Assembly (NCBI GenBank): GCA_025449845.1
Contig: JANWIP010000001.1
Coordinates: 1 to 64,000 of the forward strand
DNA from: Solirubrobacteraceae bacterium
Lineage (GTDB): Bacteria > Actinomycetota > Thermoleophilia > Solirubrobacterales > Solirubrobacteraceae
DNA: 64,000 nt
Direction: 5' to 3'
This document shows, piece by piece, positions 15,471-25,020 of the stretch. The translations under genes were made by a program, and so were the position numbers. Each line of letters starts with the position of its first letter. The stretch's first letter is position 1. The notes beneath the pieces are model-generated. The model was not told the origin of the DNA, did no database searches, and worked only from the letters and a program-made list of their open reading frames with translations.

Positions 15471-17552
15471 ATGACCTCACCCTCAATCCCGACCCCGATC
15501 CGCTCTCGCTCCGCCGGCCTCTTGGCTGCCTTTGCCGGGGTACTGGCATTGGCGCTCTTTCCCGTCTCGGCGCTCGCTGGCGAAAGCACGGCACCAGAAG
15601 GCGCCCCGTCGTCCTCGACCACGACCGAAAGCCCCGCGCCAACCGGCCCATCCCCCTCCTCTCCCACCACCCCCGGCGTCTCAAGCGAAACCACCTCAAC
15701 GCCACCGCCCAGTGAACCCAAAGCCACGGCACCGCCCGGTGAACCCAAAGCAGCGGCGCCGCAGGTGCAGGCACAGACTCAGCAGGCCGCGAGCGGCTCG
15801 GCGCGTAAGCACGCCAAGGCGCACTCAAATCCTGCCCCCTCGAACGAAGGCACGGGTGAAGGCACGCCGAGTGGGGGGACCTCCACCCCTGCCAATACTC
15901 CCAACAACACCCGTGCGCCCAAGCCTTCGGCCCTCACTCCGCCGCTGCCATCCGCGCTGGGTAGCTCACTCGGCGGCGTGCCTGACTTCTTCATCGCCAA
16001 TTTCCCTTTGCCGCCTTTCCTGCTGCCCATCTATCAGGCCGCCGGCAGGGCCTATGGGATTCCGTGGCAGGTGCTGGCGGCGATCAACGAGGTGGAGACC
16101 GACTACGGGCGCGACCTCTCGATCTCAAGCGCCGGCGCCGAGGGCTGGATGCAGTTCTTGCCAGCCTCCTGGGCTCAGTATGGGGTGGATGCCAACGGCG
16201 ATGGCTTCGCCGATCCCTACAACCCCGCTGACGCCATCTTCGCCGCCGCGCGTTACCTGAAGGCGGCCGGCGGCTCCCATCACATCCGCGAAGCGATCTT
16301 CGCTTACAACCATTCGCAGAGCTACGTGGCCTCGGTGATGCTGCGCGCGCAGCTGCTGCAAGGCACCCCGCCGCAGCTCTTGAGCTCGATCGCCGATCTC
16401 GCCGAGGCGCGCTTCCCGGTACACGCTCCCTCGCAATTCTCTGATGGCTTCCCGACGGCGCCGGGGCATCCCGGCCGCCCCTTGGTGGCGACGGTCATCG
16501 ACTCCGCCGCGGGGGCCCCGGTGATCGCCGTGCAAGACGGGGTGATCACGGCCATCGGCCACTCCGCCACGCTGGGGCATTATGTGTCGCTGCGCGACGC
16601 CTATGGCGATATCTACACCTACGGGGACCTGGGCAGCGTGGCCACGCTGTATCCGGTGCTCACGCCGCACGTGCTGGCCGCGCGGCGAGGACATATCGCC
16701 GAGGCGGGTAAAGGCGTGAAGTCAGCGCAGGGGAAAGTGCTCCCTCCTGCCAGCGCCGGCGTGCAGCCGCGCTCACCCATCTCAGCGGGGGCCGTCGCGT
16801 CGGGGCTGGCGCTGGGCGCCGCTGCTGCCTTGGAAAGCGCTTCGGTGCCGCGCATCCCAACTCCGCTGCTGCGCTCCCGTGCGCACCAGCCACACCTCTT
16901 GGCGAGTACGCCCAAGGTATTCCGGGCGGGTCATGAAGATGTCTCGCTGCATCCTCTGCAGGTGGGCTCAGAGGTGATCGCGGGGACCGTCATCGGCCAT
17001 CTGGGCACGGCCAACCCAGAAACCGTCGCCGCGCCCGTTGTCGCTGCGGCGACCTCGGAAGGCAGCGCCGCTGGGGCGAGCCCTGGCACTCAGGGAACGT
17101 CGGCCACCCCACCATCTGCCACTCCCACCGTGAGCGGACCTTTGACGAGCATGATCTTCCAGGTCCGTCCCGCGGGAGTTGGAGCGCCCCTGATCGACCC
17201 CAAGCCGATCCTCGACGGCTGGGTGCGCCTGGAGGGCAGTCTCATCTACAGGGCCACCGGCAAGCACCGTTTCCCAGCGGCTGCACCCGAAGCCCTTGGC
17301 TCCAACGCCGCCGGCGGTCTGGTCTTGCCTGGCGCCACCAATGCACTGGCGACTCCCAAAACCCCCAAGGGCTCCAAGCTGTCGCCCAAGAACGCGGCTC
17401 GCCTGGCGAGCACCGCCACCCCGACGCTCACCCCCGGCCAGTGGCTGCAGTTGATGACGCACCTTGGCACGATCCCCGACCCGATGGTTGCCGCTGGACA
17501 CTCCACGGCTTCGATTCCCACTGCCAAGAACACAGGTAATGGCAACCACTAG
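15471..17552 (+). CDS. Secreted lytic transglycosylase with degenerate LytM/M23-like domain
   Basis: 693 aa. Signal peptide (about 1-37), then a Pro/Thr/Ser-rich wall-spanning linker to about residue 165. The SLT/MltB-like lytic transglycosylase domain is about 183-300, with AAINEVETDYG (likely catalytic Glu207), EGWMQFLPASW and AYNHSQSYV. A second domain (about 333-400) resembles LytM/M23 (AGAPVIAVQDGVITAIGHS, HYVSLRDAYGDIYTYGDL) but the HxH zinc motif is replaced by YTYGD, so it is probably a binding, not catalytic, module. A long linker follows with a second half of the lobe (IFQVRPAGVGAPLIDPKPIL). It would cleave peptidoglycan glycan strands. Start 2 nt after mce1 stop, and it overlaps mce2 by 14 bp, so it is built into the operon. 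Confidence 0.85.
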   Translation: MTSPSIPTPIRSRSAGLLAAFAGVLALALFPVSALAGESTAPEGAPSSSTTTESPAPTGPSPSSPTTPGVSSETTSTPPPSEPKATAPPGEPKAAAPQVQAQTQQAASGSARKHAKAHSNPAPSNEGTGEGTPSGGTSTPANTPNNTRAPKPSALTPPLPSALGSSLGGVPDFFIANFPLPPFLLPIYQAAGRAYGIPWQVLAAINEVETDYGRDLSISSAGAEGWMQFLPASWAQYGVDANGDGFADPYNPADAIFAAARYLKAAGGSHHIREAIFAYNHSQSYVASVMLRAQLLQGTPPQLLSSIADLAEARFPVHAPSQFSDGFPTAPGHPGRPLVATVIDSAAGAPVIAVQDGVITAIGHSATLGHYVSLRDAYGDIYTYGDLGSVATLYPVLTPHVLAARRGHIAEAGKGVKSAQGKVLPPASAGVQPRSPISAGAVASGLALGAAAALESASVPRIPTPLLRSRAHQPHLLASTPKVFRAGHEDVSLHPLQVGSEVIAGTVIGHLGTANPETVAAPVVAAATSEGSAAGASPGTQGTSATPPSATPTVSGPLTSMIFQVRPAGVGAPLIDPKPILDGWVRLEGSLIYRATGKHRFPAAAPEALGSNAAGGLVLPGATNALATPKTPKGSKLSPKNAARLASTATPTLTPGQWLQLMTHLGTIPDPMVAAGHSTASIPTAKNTGNGNH

Positions 17553-18972
17553 TCCCCCCAGCCCACCGCTGCACGAGCCGCCGCCTCCCGGGGGTGGGGG
17601 AGGCCCCTCGTCTCCATCCACACCGACACGGCGGGGGCCGGGAACCGGTCGCCTCCCGCGCATCCTCGCCATTGGCGGTATCGGGTTGATTGTGCTGATC
17701 CTGGCCTACCTGCTCTTTGGCGGCGGCGGTGGGGCGACCTACCATCTGATCTTCGAAAACGCCAATCAGCTGGTGAGAGGCGATCAGGTGCAGGTCGGGG
17801 GTCAGCCCGTGGGGAGTGTGAAGGACATCGTGCTCACCCCCGACTACAAGGCACGCATCACGATCCACGTCAACTCGCCTTTGGCGCCATTGCACGAAGG
17901 CACGACGGCACAGATCAGAGTGCCCTCGCTCTCGGGCGTGGCCAACCGCTACATCGCGCTCTCGCCCGGGCCCAACAGTCGCCCCAAGCTGCCCTCCGGC
18001 AGCACGCTGCCCGCGGATGCCACGCACGGGGTGACTGATATCGACCAGCTCTTTGACATCTTCAACGCCCGCACGCGCCGGGCGCTGCAGAAGGTCCTCC
18101 AGGGCTCGGCCGAACAGTACGTGGGCAATGCCGCCAACGTCAACGCCTCGGCCGAATACTTCGCGCCGGCGCTGGCGGCCAGCGATCACATCTTCGCCGA
18201 GCTCAGCAGCGACCAGTACGCCTTGAGAGAACTGCTCGTGCAGGGCGCCAAGGCGACGACCACGATCGCTGCGCGCCGCCAGCAGCTCTCCGGTCTGGTC
18301 GAACATGCCAACACCACCTTCGGGGCGCTGGCCTCGGAGCAGACAAATCTTGCCCGCAGCGTGCAGGCGCTGCCCGTGGTTCTGCATCAGGGCAACGTCA
18401 CCTTCACGCATCTGCCCGCCACCCTGAGCGCCTTGCGCAAGCTGGCGATCGTGTCCAAGCCCAACACCGTCAACCTGGCGCTGCTCTTCGAACGCCTGCG
18501 GCCCCTGATTACCGAAGCCACTCCAGTGGTCAACAACCTCAGTGTGGCCGTCAGTCAGCCCGGTCCCAACAACGACTTCACCGATCTTTTCCAGGGGTAT
18601 CCCGCGGTGTTGAAGGCCGTTGAAGCCGCCACGCCCAGCGCGCTCAAGCAGTTGGGTGAATCGACGGTGCTCTTCTCCAGATGGCGTCCCTACAGCCCGG
18701 AGCTGGTGGGCCTGGCACGCAGCCTCGGGCAGAGCACCGCCTACTACGACGCCAACGGCCACTACATACGCGCGGCGCCCACCGTCCCCAGCTTCACGCT
18801 TGGTCCCGAAGGCAGCCTGGTGCCCTCCGAAAGCCTCTCGCAGGGTCTGGCGAACCTCAAGACCGGCCAGCAGGCGCGCTGCCCAGGCACCGCCACGCAG
18901 CCGGCGCCCGACGGCTCCTCGCCGTTCACCGACACGGGCCAGCTTGAATGCAACCCGGGGCAGGTGCCGTGA
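17539..18972 (+). CDS. MlaD/Mce family protein 2
   Basis: 477 aa. Cytoplasmic Pro/Gly-rich N-terminus (about 40 residues), one membrane helix (RILAIGGIGLIVLILAYLLF), MlaD domain (YHLIFENANQLVRGDQVQVG, PVGSVKDIVLTP, VPSLSGVANRYIAL), then the long helical Mce region and a Cys-containing C-terminus. The ATG at 17539 lies inside the end of the transglycosylase gene and has AGGT upstream; the longer frame from 17464 is rejected as it translates neighbouring coding sequence. It is coupled to the next gene by TGATG. Confidence 0.87.
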   Translation: MATTSPPSPPLHEPPPPGGGGGPSSPSTPTRRGPGTGRLPRILAIGGIGLIVLILAYLLFGGGGGATYHLIFENANQLVRGDQVQVGGQPVGSVKDIVLTPDYKARITIHVNSPLAPLHEGTTAQIRVPSLSGVANRYIALSPGPNSRPKLPSGSTLPADATHGVTDIDQLFDIFNARTRRALQKVLQGSAEQYVGNAANVNASAEYFAPALAASDHIFAELSSDQYALRELLVQGAKATTTIAARRQQLSGLVEHANTTFGALASEQTNLARSVQALPVVLHQGNVTFTHLPATLSALRKLAIVSKPNTVNLALLFERLRPLITEATPVVNNLSVAVSQPGPNNDFTDLFQGYPAVLKAVEAATPSALKQLGESTVLFSRWRPYSPELVGLARSLGQSTAYYDANGHYIRAAPTVPSFTLGPEGSLVPSESLSQGLANLKTGQQARCPGTATQPAPDGSSPFTDTGQLECNPGQVP

Positions 18973-20486
18973 TGGATCGCCGCCGCGGCTCGCTGGCCGC
19001 CAACCCGCTGTTGATTGGGGCGCTTACGACGCTGATCGTTAGCGTTGCGGTCTACCTGTCCTACAACGCGCTCAACGGCCTGCCCTTCACGCCGACCTAT
19101 GACATCAAGGTCGAACTGAACCAGGCCAATGGCCTGCTGCACTCCAACGAGGTCCGCATCGGTGGGGCGCGCGTGGGGCTGGTCGATCACATTGTCGCCC
19201 ACCAGAACCCCCACACAGGCAGGGTCAGCGCGATCGCCTATCTGAAGCTCGAAAAGGGCGTTGAACCGCTGCCGGCCAACACCAAGGCGATCGTGCAGTC
19301 GGTCTCGGCATTGGGCCTGAAGTATCTGCTGCTGGAAAAGGGCACCTCCTCGCAGACGCTCAAGGCCGGCTCCACGATCCCGGCATCCAATACGCGCGAA
19401 CCGGTGCAGATTGAAGAGCTCTTCAAGATGTTCGATCAGCCCACCAGGATGGCCAGCCAGCAGAACCTCAACATCTTTGGCGACACCTTCGCGGGACGGG
19501 GCATCGGCCTGAATGAGACCATCGCCACGCTGCCGTCACTGCTGAAGAACGCCATCCCCGTGTTGCACAACCTGGCCTCGCCGCAGACCAACTTCCACGA
19601 GCTCTGGATCGCGCTGGAGCGCACCTCCGCCGAGGTCGCGCCGGTGGCGCAGAGCCAGGCCAACCTCTACAGCGACCTGGATACCTTCTTCTCGGCGTTT
19701 GCCTCGGTGGCTCCTGCGCTGGAAGAAACCATCGTGGGCGGGGGCCCGGCGCTGCGCCAGGCGATCCACTCGCTGCCCTTCCAGGCGCCCTTCGTCGAGA
19801 AGACCACGGAGTTCTTCCGTCTCCTGAGGCCCAGCGCCAAGAACCTCACCACGGCTGCTGCCCCACTGGGGCATGCCTTTGAAGTAGGCGCCACCAACCT
19901 CAAGGCGGCCACCTCCCTCAACACGCAGCTCGCCGAAGCGGCCAAGACCCTGCAGGTGTTCATCGCCAATCCGGTCGTGACCTTGGGCATCGAAGACCTC
20001 ACGCAGACAACCGTCGCGGGCGGCCCGCTGGTGGCTGGGCTGGCGCCCGCGCAGACGACCTGCAACTACTTCACCCTGTTCTTCCGCAACATCGCCAGCC
20101 TGTTCTCGCAGGGCACTGGTGTAGGCACGCTGGCGCGCGTGGCAGTGCTGTTCTCGCCGCTCGGGCCCAACGCCGAGGGCGGTCCCTCCTCGGCGCCGGC
20201 CAACGGAGGCTCGGAAAAGGTCGGGGTCTCGCCGCTGGTAGACAACAACCATCTGCACTTCAACCCTTATCCCTACGTCGCGGGGCCGGGCCAGCCCAAG
20301 GTGTGCGAAGCGGGCAACGAGAAGTTCATTCCGTTCCAGACGGTGATCGGCAACGTGCCGGGCACGACCAGCACGACACACGACGAAACCAAGCGCTCGC
20401 AGAACCTCAACGGTCTGGAATACCCCAGCTCCACGTTGCGGGACCTGGGCATTCAGAGCTCCTCCTCGAAGGGGAAGAAGAAGTGA
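18972..20486 (+). CDS. MlaD/Mce family protein 3
   Basis: 504 aa. Membrane helix about 14-36, MlaD domain about 38-118 (YDIKVELNQANGLLHSNEVR, ARVGLVDHIVAH, VQSVSALGLKYLLLEKG), then a long helical region and a tail with paired cysteines (TTCNYFTLFFRNI...VCEAG). The ATG overlaps the previous stop (TGATG). The final DFG-like GLEYPSSTLRDLGIQ segment before a Lys-rich end is unique to this copy. Expected to form part of a hetero-oligomeric MlaD ring. Confidence 0.88.
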   Translation: MDRRRGSLAANPLLIGALTTLIVSVAVYLSYNALNGLPFTPTYDIKVELNQANGLLHSNEVRIGGARVGLVDHIVAHQNPHTGRVSAIAYLKLEKGVEPLPANTKAIVQSVSALGLKYLLLEKGTSSQTLKAGSTIPASNTREPVQIEELFKMFDQPTRMASQQNLNIFGDTFAGRGIGLNETIATLPSLLKNAIPVLHNLASPQTNFHELWIALERTSAEVAPVAQSQANLYSDLDTFFSAFASVAPALEETIVGGGPALRQAIHSLPFQAPFVEKTTEFFRLLRPSAKNLTTAAAPLGHAFEVGATNLKAATSLNTQLAEAAKTLQVFIANPVVTLGIEDLTQTTVAGGPLVAGLAPAQTTCNYFTLFFRNIASLFSQGTGVGTLARVAVLFSPLGPNAEGGPSSAPANGGSEKVGVSPLVDNNHLHFNPYPYVAGPGQPKVCEAGNEKFIPFQTVIGNVPGTTSTTHDETKRSQNLNGLEYPSSTLRDLGIQSSSSKGKKK

Positions 20487-21985
20487 GCCGCCTGCGCTTC
20501 CTGAATCGCCGCGACGAAACCCCGGTGATGGAGCTGCAGCGCTCCAATCCGGTGCGCTTCGGGATGGTGGTGCTGGTGCTGATCGCCGTGTTCGTGTACT
20601 TCGGCTTCACCAAGCACATACCGTTCAAGCACGGCTTCCGTCTGCATGCGACGTTCGCCTCCTCGCTCAATATCGCCAAGAAGTCCCCCGTGCGCATCGC
20701 CGGGGTGCCCGTGGGCAAGGTCTCATCCGTCAAGCGCGAAGGCGAAACCGGCGTGGTGACGATGGAAATCGAAAAGCAGGGCCTGCCGATCCACCGGGAC
20801 GCCACCGCGAAGATCCGTCCGCGCATCTTCCTGGAAGGCAACTATTTTGTCGATCTGGATCCCGGCAGCCCGTCCTCGCCGACGGTCTCCTCCGGTTACA
20901 CCCTGCCGATCACGCAGACCGCCGATCCGGTGCAGATCGACCAGCTGCTGACGGCGCTCAACAGCGACACACGCTCCAACCTACAGACCTTCCTCGCCGA
21001 ATACGGGGATGCCCTGACACGCAAGCCCACGCCCGCCGAAGACGCCCAGCAGGACCCCGAAGTGCGGGGCCTGAACGCCGCGCAGGCGTTCAATAAGTCC
21101 TTCAACTACTCTCCCGCGGCCTTGCGCGGATCGGCCATCACGCTGCAGGCGTTGGGAGGCACCGAAAAGCACGATATCTCGGGTCTGGTGAAGGCGATCG
21201 ATCACACCACTGGGGAATTGAACGTGCACGAGCAGCAGTTGGGCGAACTGATCGGCAACTTCGACACCTTCCTGGGCTCCTTCGCCGCGCAGTCCACGAG
21301 CCTCAGCGCCGCCGTGGCGGAGTTGCCGAGCACGCTGCACCATGCCAGCACGGCGTTCGTGGCAGTGGATCGTCTGCTGCCGCCGCTGCAGGCCTTTGCC
21401 GTTGACATCGTTCCGGGCGTGGAACAGACGCCCGCCACGATTCAGGCCACGCTGCCCTGGATCAAGCAGGTAAGAGGTTTGCTGGGCCCCCAGGAACTGG
21501 GTGGAGTGGCCAAGGGCCTACGCGCCGGCGCCCCCGCGTTGGCGGCTCTGGTGGCTACTCAGCCGCCCTTCTTAAAGCAGACCGAACTGCTCAGCAAGTG
21601 CCTGACCAAGGTCTTCTACCCGGCCGGTGAAACAAAGATCCAGGACGGCGCGAGCAGCTCTGGCCTGCCCAATCAGCAGGAGTTCTTCAATGCGCTCGTC
21701 GGCTTCAACGCGGGCGCACAGAGCTTCGACGGTAACGGTCCCTTCCAGCGGCTGCTGACCACTGGCGGGCCCGAAAACGTGGTGACACCGCCCTCGACGC
21801 TGCCGCTCAACCCGGCCAAGGGTCCGCAGCTGGCCGCCACCACCTCTCTCACCCCGCTGGGCACCCGGCCACGCGTGCCCAGCACCGAGCCGCCTTACAA
21901 GCCGCTGGTGGCCTGCTACACGCAGGCGCTGCCCAACTTCAACGGCCCGCTCTCACAGGGTCCTGCCGATGGAGGTGGGGCGTGA
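20483..21985 (+). CDS. MlaD/Mce family protein 4
   Basis: 500 aa from the GTG at 20483, which overlaps the previous stop (GTGA) and has GAAGGGGAAG upstream. Short basic N-terminus, membrane helix about 23-43, MlaD domain about 50-130 (FRLHATFASSLNIAKKSPVR, AGVPVGKVSSV, PRIFLEGNYFVDLDPG), then the helical region. The PVRIAGVPVGKV motif is the classic Mce core. Long helices 200-420 could extend through the cell wall. Confidence 0.88.
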   Translation: MSRLRFLNRRDETPVMELQRSNPVRFGMVVLVLIAVFVYFGFTKHIPFKHGFRLHATFASSLNIAKKSPVRIAGVPVGKVSSVKREGETGVVTMEIEKQGLPIHRDATAKIRPRIFLEGNYFVDLDPGSPSSPTVSSGYTLPITQTADPVQIDQLLTALNSDTRSNLQTFLAEYGDALTRKPTPAEDAQQDPEVRGLNAAQAFNKSFNYSPAALRGSAITLQALGGTEKHDISGLVKAIDHTTGELNVHEQQLGELIGNFDTFLGSFAAQSTSLSAAVAELPSTLHHASTAFVAVDRLLPPLQAFAVDIVPGVEQTPATIQATLPWIKQVRGLLGPQELGGVAKGLRAGAPALAALVATQPPFLKQTELLSKCLTKVFYPAGETKIQDGASSSGLPNQQEFFNALVGFNAGAQSFDGNGPFQRLLTTGGPENVVTPPSTLPLNPAKGPQLAATTSLTPLGTRPRVPSTEPPYKPLVACYTQALPNFNGPLSQGPADGGGA

Positions 21986-23511
21986 GCGAGGATGAGCTGA
22001 TCCCAGGCGCTGGGCCCGAGGGCGACCAGGAGCCGCGACCGACGGCGGGACGAAATGGCGCACGCGCCAGCGGCCATAGTCACGAGGGCGGGCGCGGGCT
22101 ACGCGACCAGATCGAGCGCTATCGCACGGCCTTCGCCGCGGTGGTGACGATCATCGTGGTAGCCGCTTTCACCGGTGGCTACGTGCTGGCCCACGAGCGC
22201 CTGGCGGTCCCCAGCTGGTTCCCGGTGATTGGCCACAGCCACTTCACCTTGAAGGCTGAATTCCAGACCGCCCAGGCGGTCATTCCCGGGCAGGGCCAGG
22301 CGGTCACGATCGCCGGCGCCAAGGTCGGCGAAATCGACAGTGTGTCGCTGCACGGAGGACGGGCGCTGGTGAGCATGAGCCTCACACCGAAGTACGCGCG
22401 GTACATCTACCGCAACGCCACCATGCTGCTGCGTCCCAAGACCCAGCTCAAGGACATGACGGTGGAGGTGGATCCCGGCACGCCCAGGGCTGGACGTGTG
22501 CCTCCCGGAGTGATCATCCCGATCTCCCAGACCGCCCCCGACGTGAACGTCGATGAGTTCCTCTCCTCGCTGGACGCCGATACACGCGGCTACATCCAGC
22601 TGCTCCTGGCTGGCGCCAGCCAGGGCTTGAAGGGCAACTCGCGCAACCTTTCGGCGGCGTTCAAGCGCTTTGACCCGCTCTCGCGCGAAACGGCGAAGAT
22701 CACACACCTCGCCACCGAGCGACACGCCAACATCGAGCGCGCGATCCACAACTTCAGGCTGTTCATCGAAGCTCTGGGCAGCAAGGACAAGGCATTGAGC
22801 GAGCTGGTCGACTCCGCCAACGCCTCACTGGGCGCCTTCGCGCAGCAGGATCAGGCCGTGCAGGCGACCGTGCGTGCGTTGCCTACGGCGCTACGGGAGA
22901 CCAGTGAAGGTCTGGGCAAGCTGACGATTGCCGCGAACGTGGCCGGCCCCACCCTGAAGAAGCTCGAACCCTTCGCCAAGGCGCTCGGCCCCGCCCAGCA
23001 GCAGATACAGCCGGCCTTCCGTACCACCACTCCCATCATCCAGAACCAGATCCGGCCCTTCACGCGCGAAATCGAGCCCGTCGTCAGCGAAATCCAGCCC
23101 TCCATCCAGCCGCTGGCGGAAGCCTTCCCCGGGCTCACCAGCAGCATCTCGGTGCTGAATGAATTCTTTAACGAGCTGGCCTACAACCCGGGCTCCAATC
23201 AGGCCGGCTTCTTGTTCTACCTGAACTGGTTCAATCACAACATCAACAGCGTCTTTGCCAACGCCGATGCCAACGGCCCAATCGGCAATGGTCTGCTGTT
23301 CTACGCCTGCCCACAGCTCTTCGCCCTGCACGCCGCCGAAGAAGTCAACCCGACCGTGCAGGCACTGAGCGGGCTGACGCATCCTCCGGTGGCCCCCATC
23401 GGACAGTGCCCCAAGCCCAGCGGCGGCGGCGTGAGCAACGCCTCCGAACTCTCCGGTCGGGTGTTCGGCAAAAGCCTGCAGTCGACCTTCGGCCTGGGAG
23501 GGAATCCCTGA
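21982..23511 (+). CDS. MlaD/Mce family protein 5
   Basis: 509 aa, GTG start with a 4-bp GTGA overlap with the previous gene. Polar N-terminus of about 45 residues rich in Gly, Arg and His, membrane helix about 49-71, MlaD domain about 84-165 (FTLKAEFQTAQAVIPGQGQA, AGAKVGEIDSVSLH, RPKTQLKDMTVEVDPG), helical region, and a C-terminal FLFYLNWFNHNINSVFAN segment with Cys further on. That aromatic segment could contact the membrane or lipid. Confidence 0.88.
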   Translation: MSEDELIPGAGPEGDQEPRPTAGRNGARASGHSHEGGRGLRDQIERYRTAFAAVVTIIVVAAFTGGYVLAHERLAVPSWFPVIGHSHFTLKAEFQTAQAVIPGQGQAVTIAGAKVGEIDSVSLHGGRALVSMSLTPKYARYIYRNATMLLRPKTQLKDMTVEVDPGTPRAGRVPPGVIIPISQTAPDVNVDEFLSSLDADTRGYIQLLLAGASQGLKGNSRNLSAAFKRFDPLSRETAKITHLATERHANIERAIHNFRLFIEALGSKDKALSELVDSANASLGAFAQQDQAVQATVRALPTALRETSEGLGKLTIAANVAGPTLKKLEPFAKALGPAQQQIQPAFRTTTPIIQNQIRPFTREIEPVVSEIQPSIQPLAEAFPGLTSSISVLNEFFNELAYNPGSNQAGFLFYLNWFNHNINSVFANADANGPIGNGLLFYACPQLFALHAAEEVNPTVQALSGLTHPPVAPIGQCPKPSGGGVSNASELSGRVFGKSLQSTFGLGGNP

Positions 23512-25013
23512 TGCAGAAGCGCGCGCCCACGCTGGCCAATCTGCTCGTCATCAGCCTGTTCGCCCTCAGCTGCTTCGGCCTGCTGCTATTCCTGTGGGAG
23601 TCTTTCGGCGGCTCCGTGCCGCTGAAGCCCAGGGGCTATCGCTTTGAAGTGGCCTTCCCGCGCACCATGCTGCTGGCAGAAGAGTCCGATGTGCGCATCA
23701 GTGGTGTGCCCGTGGGGCATGTCGTCAAGCTCAAGCGCAACATCGAAGGGCGCAACGAAGTGACGCTTGAAATCCAGCACCAGTACGCCCCGATCCGCGC
23801 CAATGCGCGCGCGACCCTGCGCCAGAAGACACTGCTGGGGGAGACCTACGTGGAACTCATCCCCGGGCCTCGCATCGGGCCGAACATCCCCGAGGGGGGG
23901 AGGCTGGCCAACAGCCACGTGGAGCCATCGGTGACCTTCGATGACATCCTCTCCGCGCTCGACCCCAAGACCAGACGCTCATTCCAGTTGTGGCAGCAGT
24001 CGCTGGCGGCGGGATTCGCGGGGCAGGGTGAAGACCTCAACGCGGCCTTTGCGACACTGGAACCGTTTGTGGGGCATGCCAACCAGCTGGCCAGCGTGGT
24101 GGCAACTCAGGAAGGCGCCCTGACGGCGGTGGTGCGCGGCACCGGGGAAGTGTTCGATGCGCTCTCCGAACGCGACCACCAGTTGCGCGGCTTGATCGTC
24201 CACGGAGAAAAGGCCTTTGGTGCCCTTGCCCAGTCAAGCCAGGCCTTTGCGCAGGCGTTCCGCGAACTGCCGGCCTTCGAGCACAACTCAAGCGTTGCGC
24301 TGCGCAGCATCGACAGTCTTGCCGTGGTCGCCAATCCGGTGCTTGACCAGCTGCGCCCGGCTGAGATCCAGCTGGTTCCGCTGACGCAGGCCTTGAAGAC
24401 CTTTGCGCCCGAACTCAATGGTCTGCTCACGGGCCTGGGGCCGTTGACGAAGGCCGCCAAGGTGGGAGTGCCGGATGTCAAGAAGCAGCTTGACCTGACG
24501 GTGCCGCTGTTGGAAAGCGCGATCCCCTTCACCCGCAACTTCAACCCCTTCCTGGAAGAGCTTTCACGCTACGTGCCCGAGTTGCAGGCGCTGCTGGCCA
24601 ACGGCACGGCCGCCAGCGAGGGCACCAACCAGGAAGGCGGGCCTTCCGGTCCGCGCGTTCACTACCTGAATGTGCTGCCGTTGGTCAACCCCGACAGCCT
24701 GTCGCTGTATGCGCAGCGCTCGGGCTTCAACCGCGCCAACCCTTATCAGGCCTCGGGCGCCTCGCGCGGCGTGGGCAACGGGGGCATGCCCGTGTTCAAC
24801 GCGGGCACCTGCGGCAATCCGGTGCCCACCATCAGCGGTCCCGGCAACGCCCAGGTTCCGCAGGCTCTGATCGCACTGCTGGTGTCGCTGCACTACATCC
24901 AGCCGCAGGGCAGCACGGCCGCGGTGCCGGCGCCGGCTTGCACGCAGGCGGCGCCGTTCACGCTCAACGGCCGTACCACTCAGTTCCCGCAGATCCCCGC
25001 GGCATCGAAGTAG
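23511..25013 (+). CDS. MlaD/Mce family protein 6
   Basis: 500 aa, ATG start inside the TGATG overlap with the previous gene. Membrane helix about 8-29, MlaD domain about 42-120 (YRFEVAFPRTMLLAEESDVR, SGVPVGHVVKLKRN, RQKTLLGETYVELIPG), helical region and a C-terminus with three cysteines (AGTCGNPVPTI...PACTQ). Last of the set; its stop is 7 bp from the convergent tetR stop. The six proteins share domain order but little C-terminal similarity, which fits a hetero-hexamer of the kind known for mycobacterial Mce1 and Mce4. Confidence 0.88.
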   Translation: MQKRAPTLANLLVISLFALSCFGLLLFLWESFGGSVPLKPRGYRFEVAFPRTMLLAEESDVRISGVPVGHVVKLKRNIEGRNEVTLEIQHQYAPIRANARATLRQKTLLGETYVELIPGPRIGPNIPEGGRLANSHVEPSVTFDDILSALDPKTRRSFQLWQQSLAAGFAGQGEDLNAAFATLEPFVGHANQLASVVATQEGALTAVVRGTGEVFDALSERDHQLRGLIVHGEKAFGALAQSSQAFAQAFRELPAFEHNSSVALRSIDSLAVVANPVLDQLRPAEIQLVPLTQALKTFAPELNGLLTGLGPLTKAAKVGVPDVKKQLDLTVPLLESAIPFTRNFNPFLEELSRYVPELQALLANGTAASEGTNQEGGPSGPRVHYLNVLPLVNPDSLSLYAQRSGFNRANPYQASGASRGVGNGGMPVFNAGTCGNPVPTISGPGNAQVPQALIALLVSLHYIQPQGSTAAVPAPACTQAAPFTLNGRTTQFPQIPAASK

Positions 25014-25020
25014 CCAGACC

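Noticed and set aside
13909..25013. CRISPR or other array suggested by the run of similar genes
   Set aside because: The repeats are paralogous MlaD coding regions of about 1.5 kb with different C-termini, not short direct repeats.
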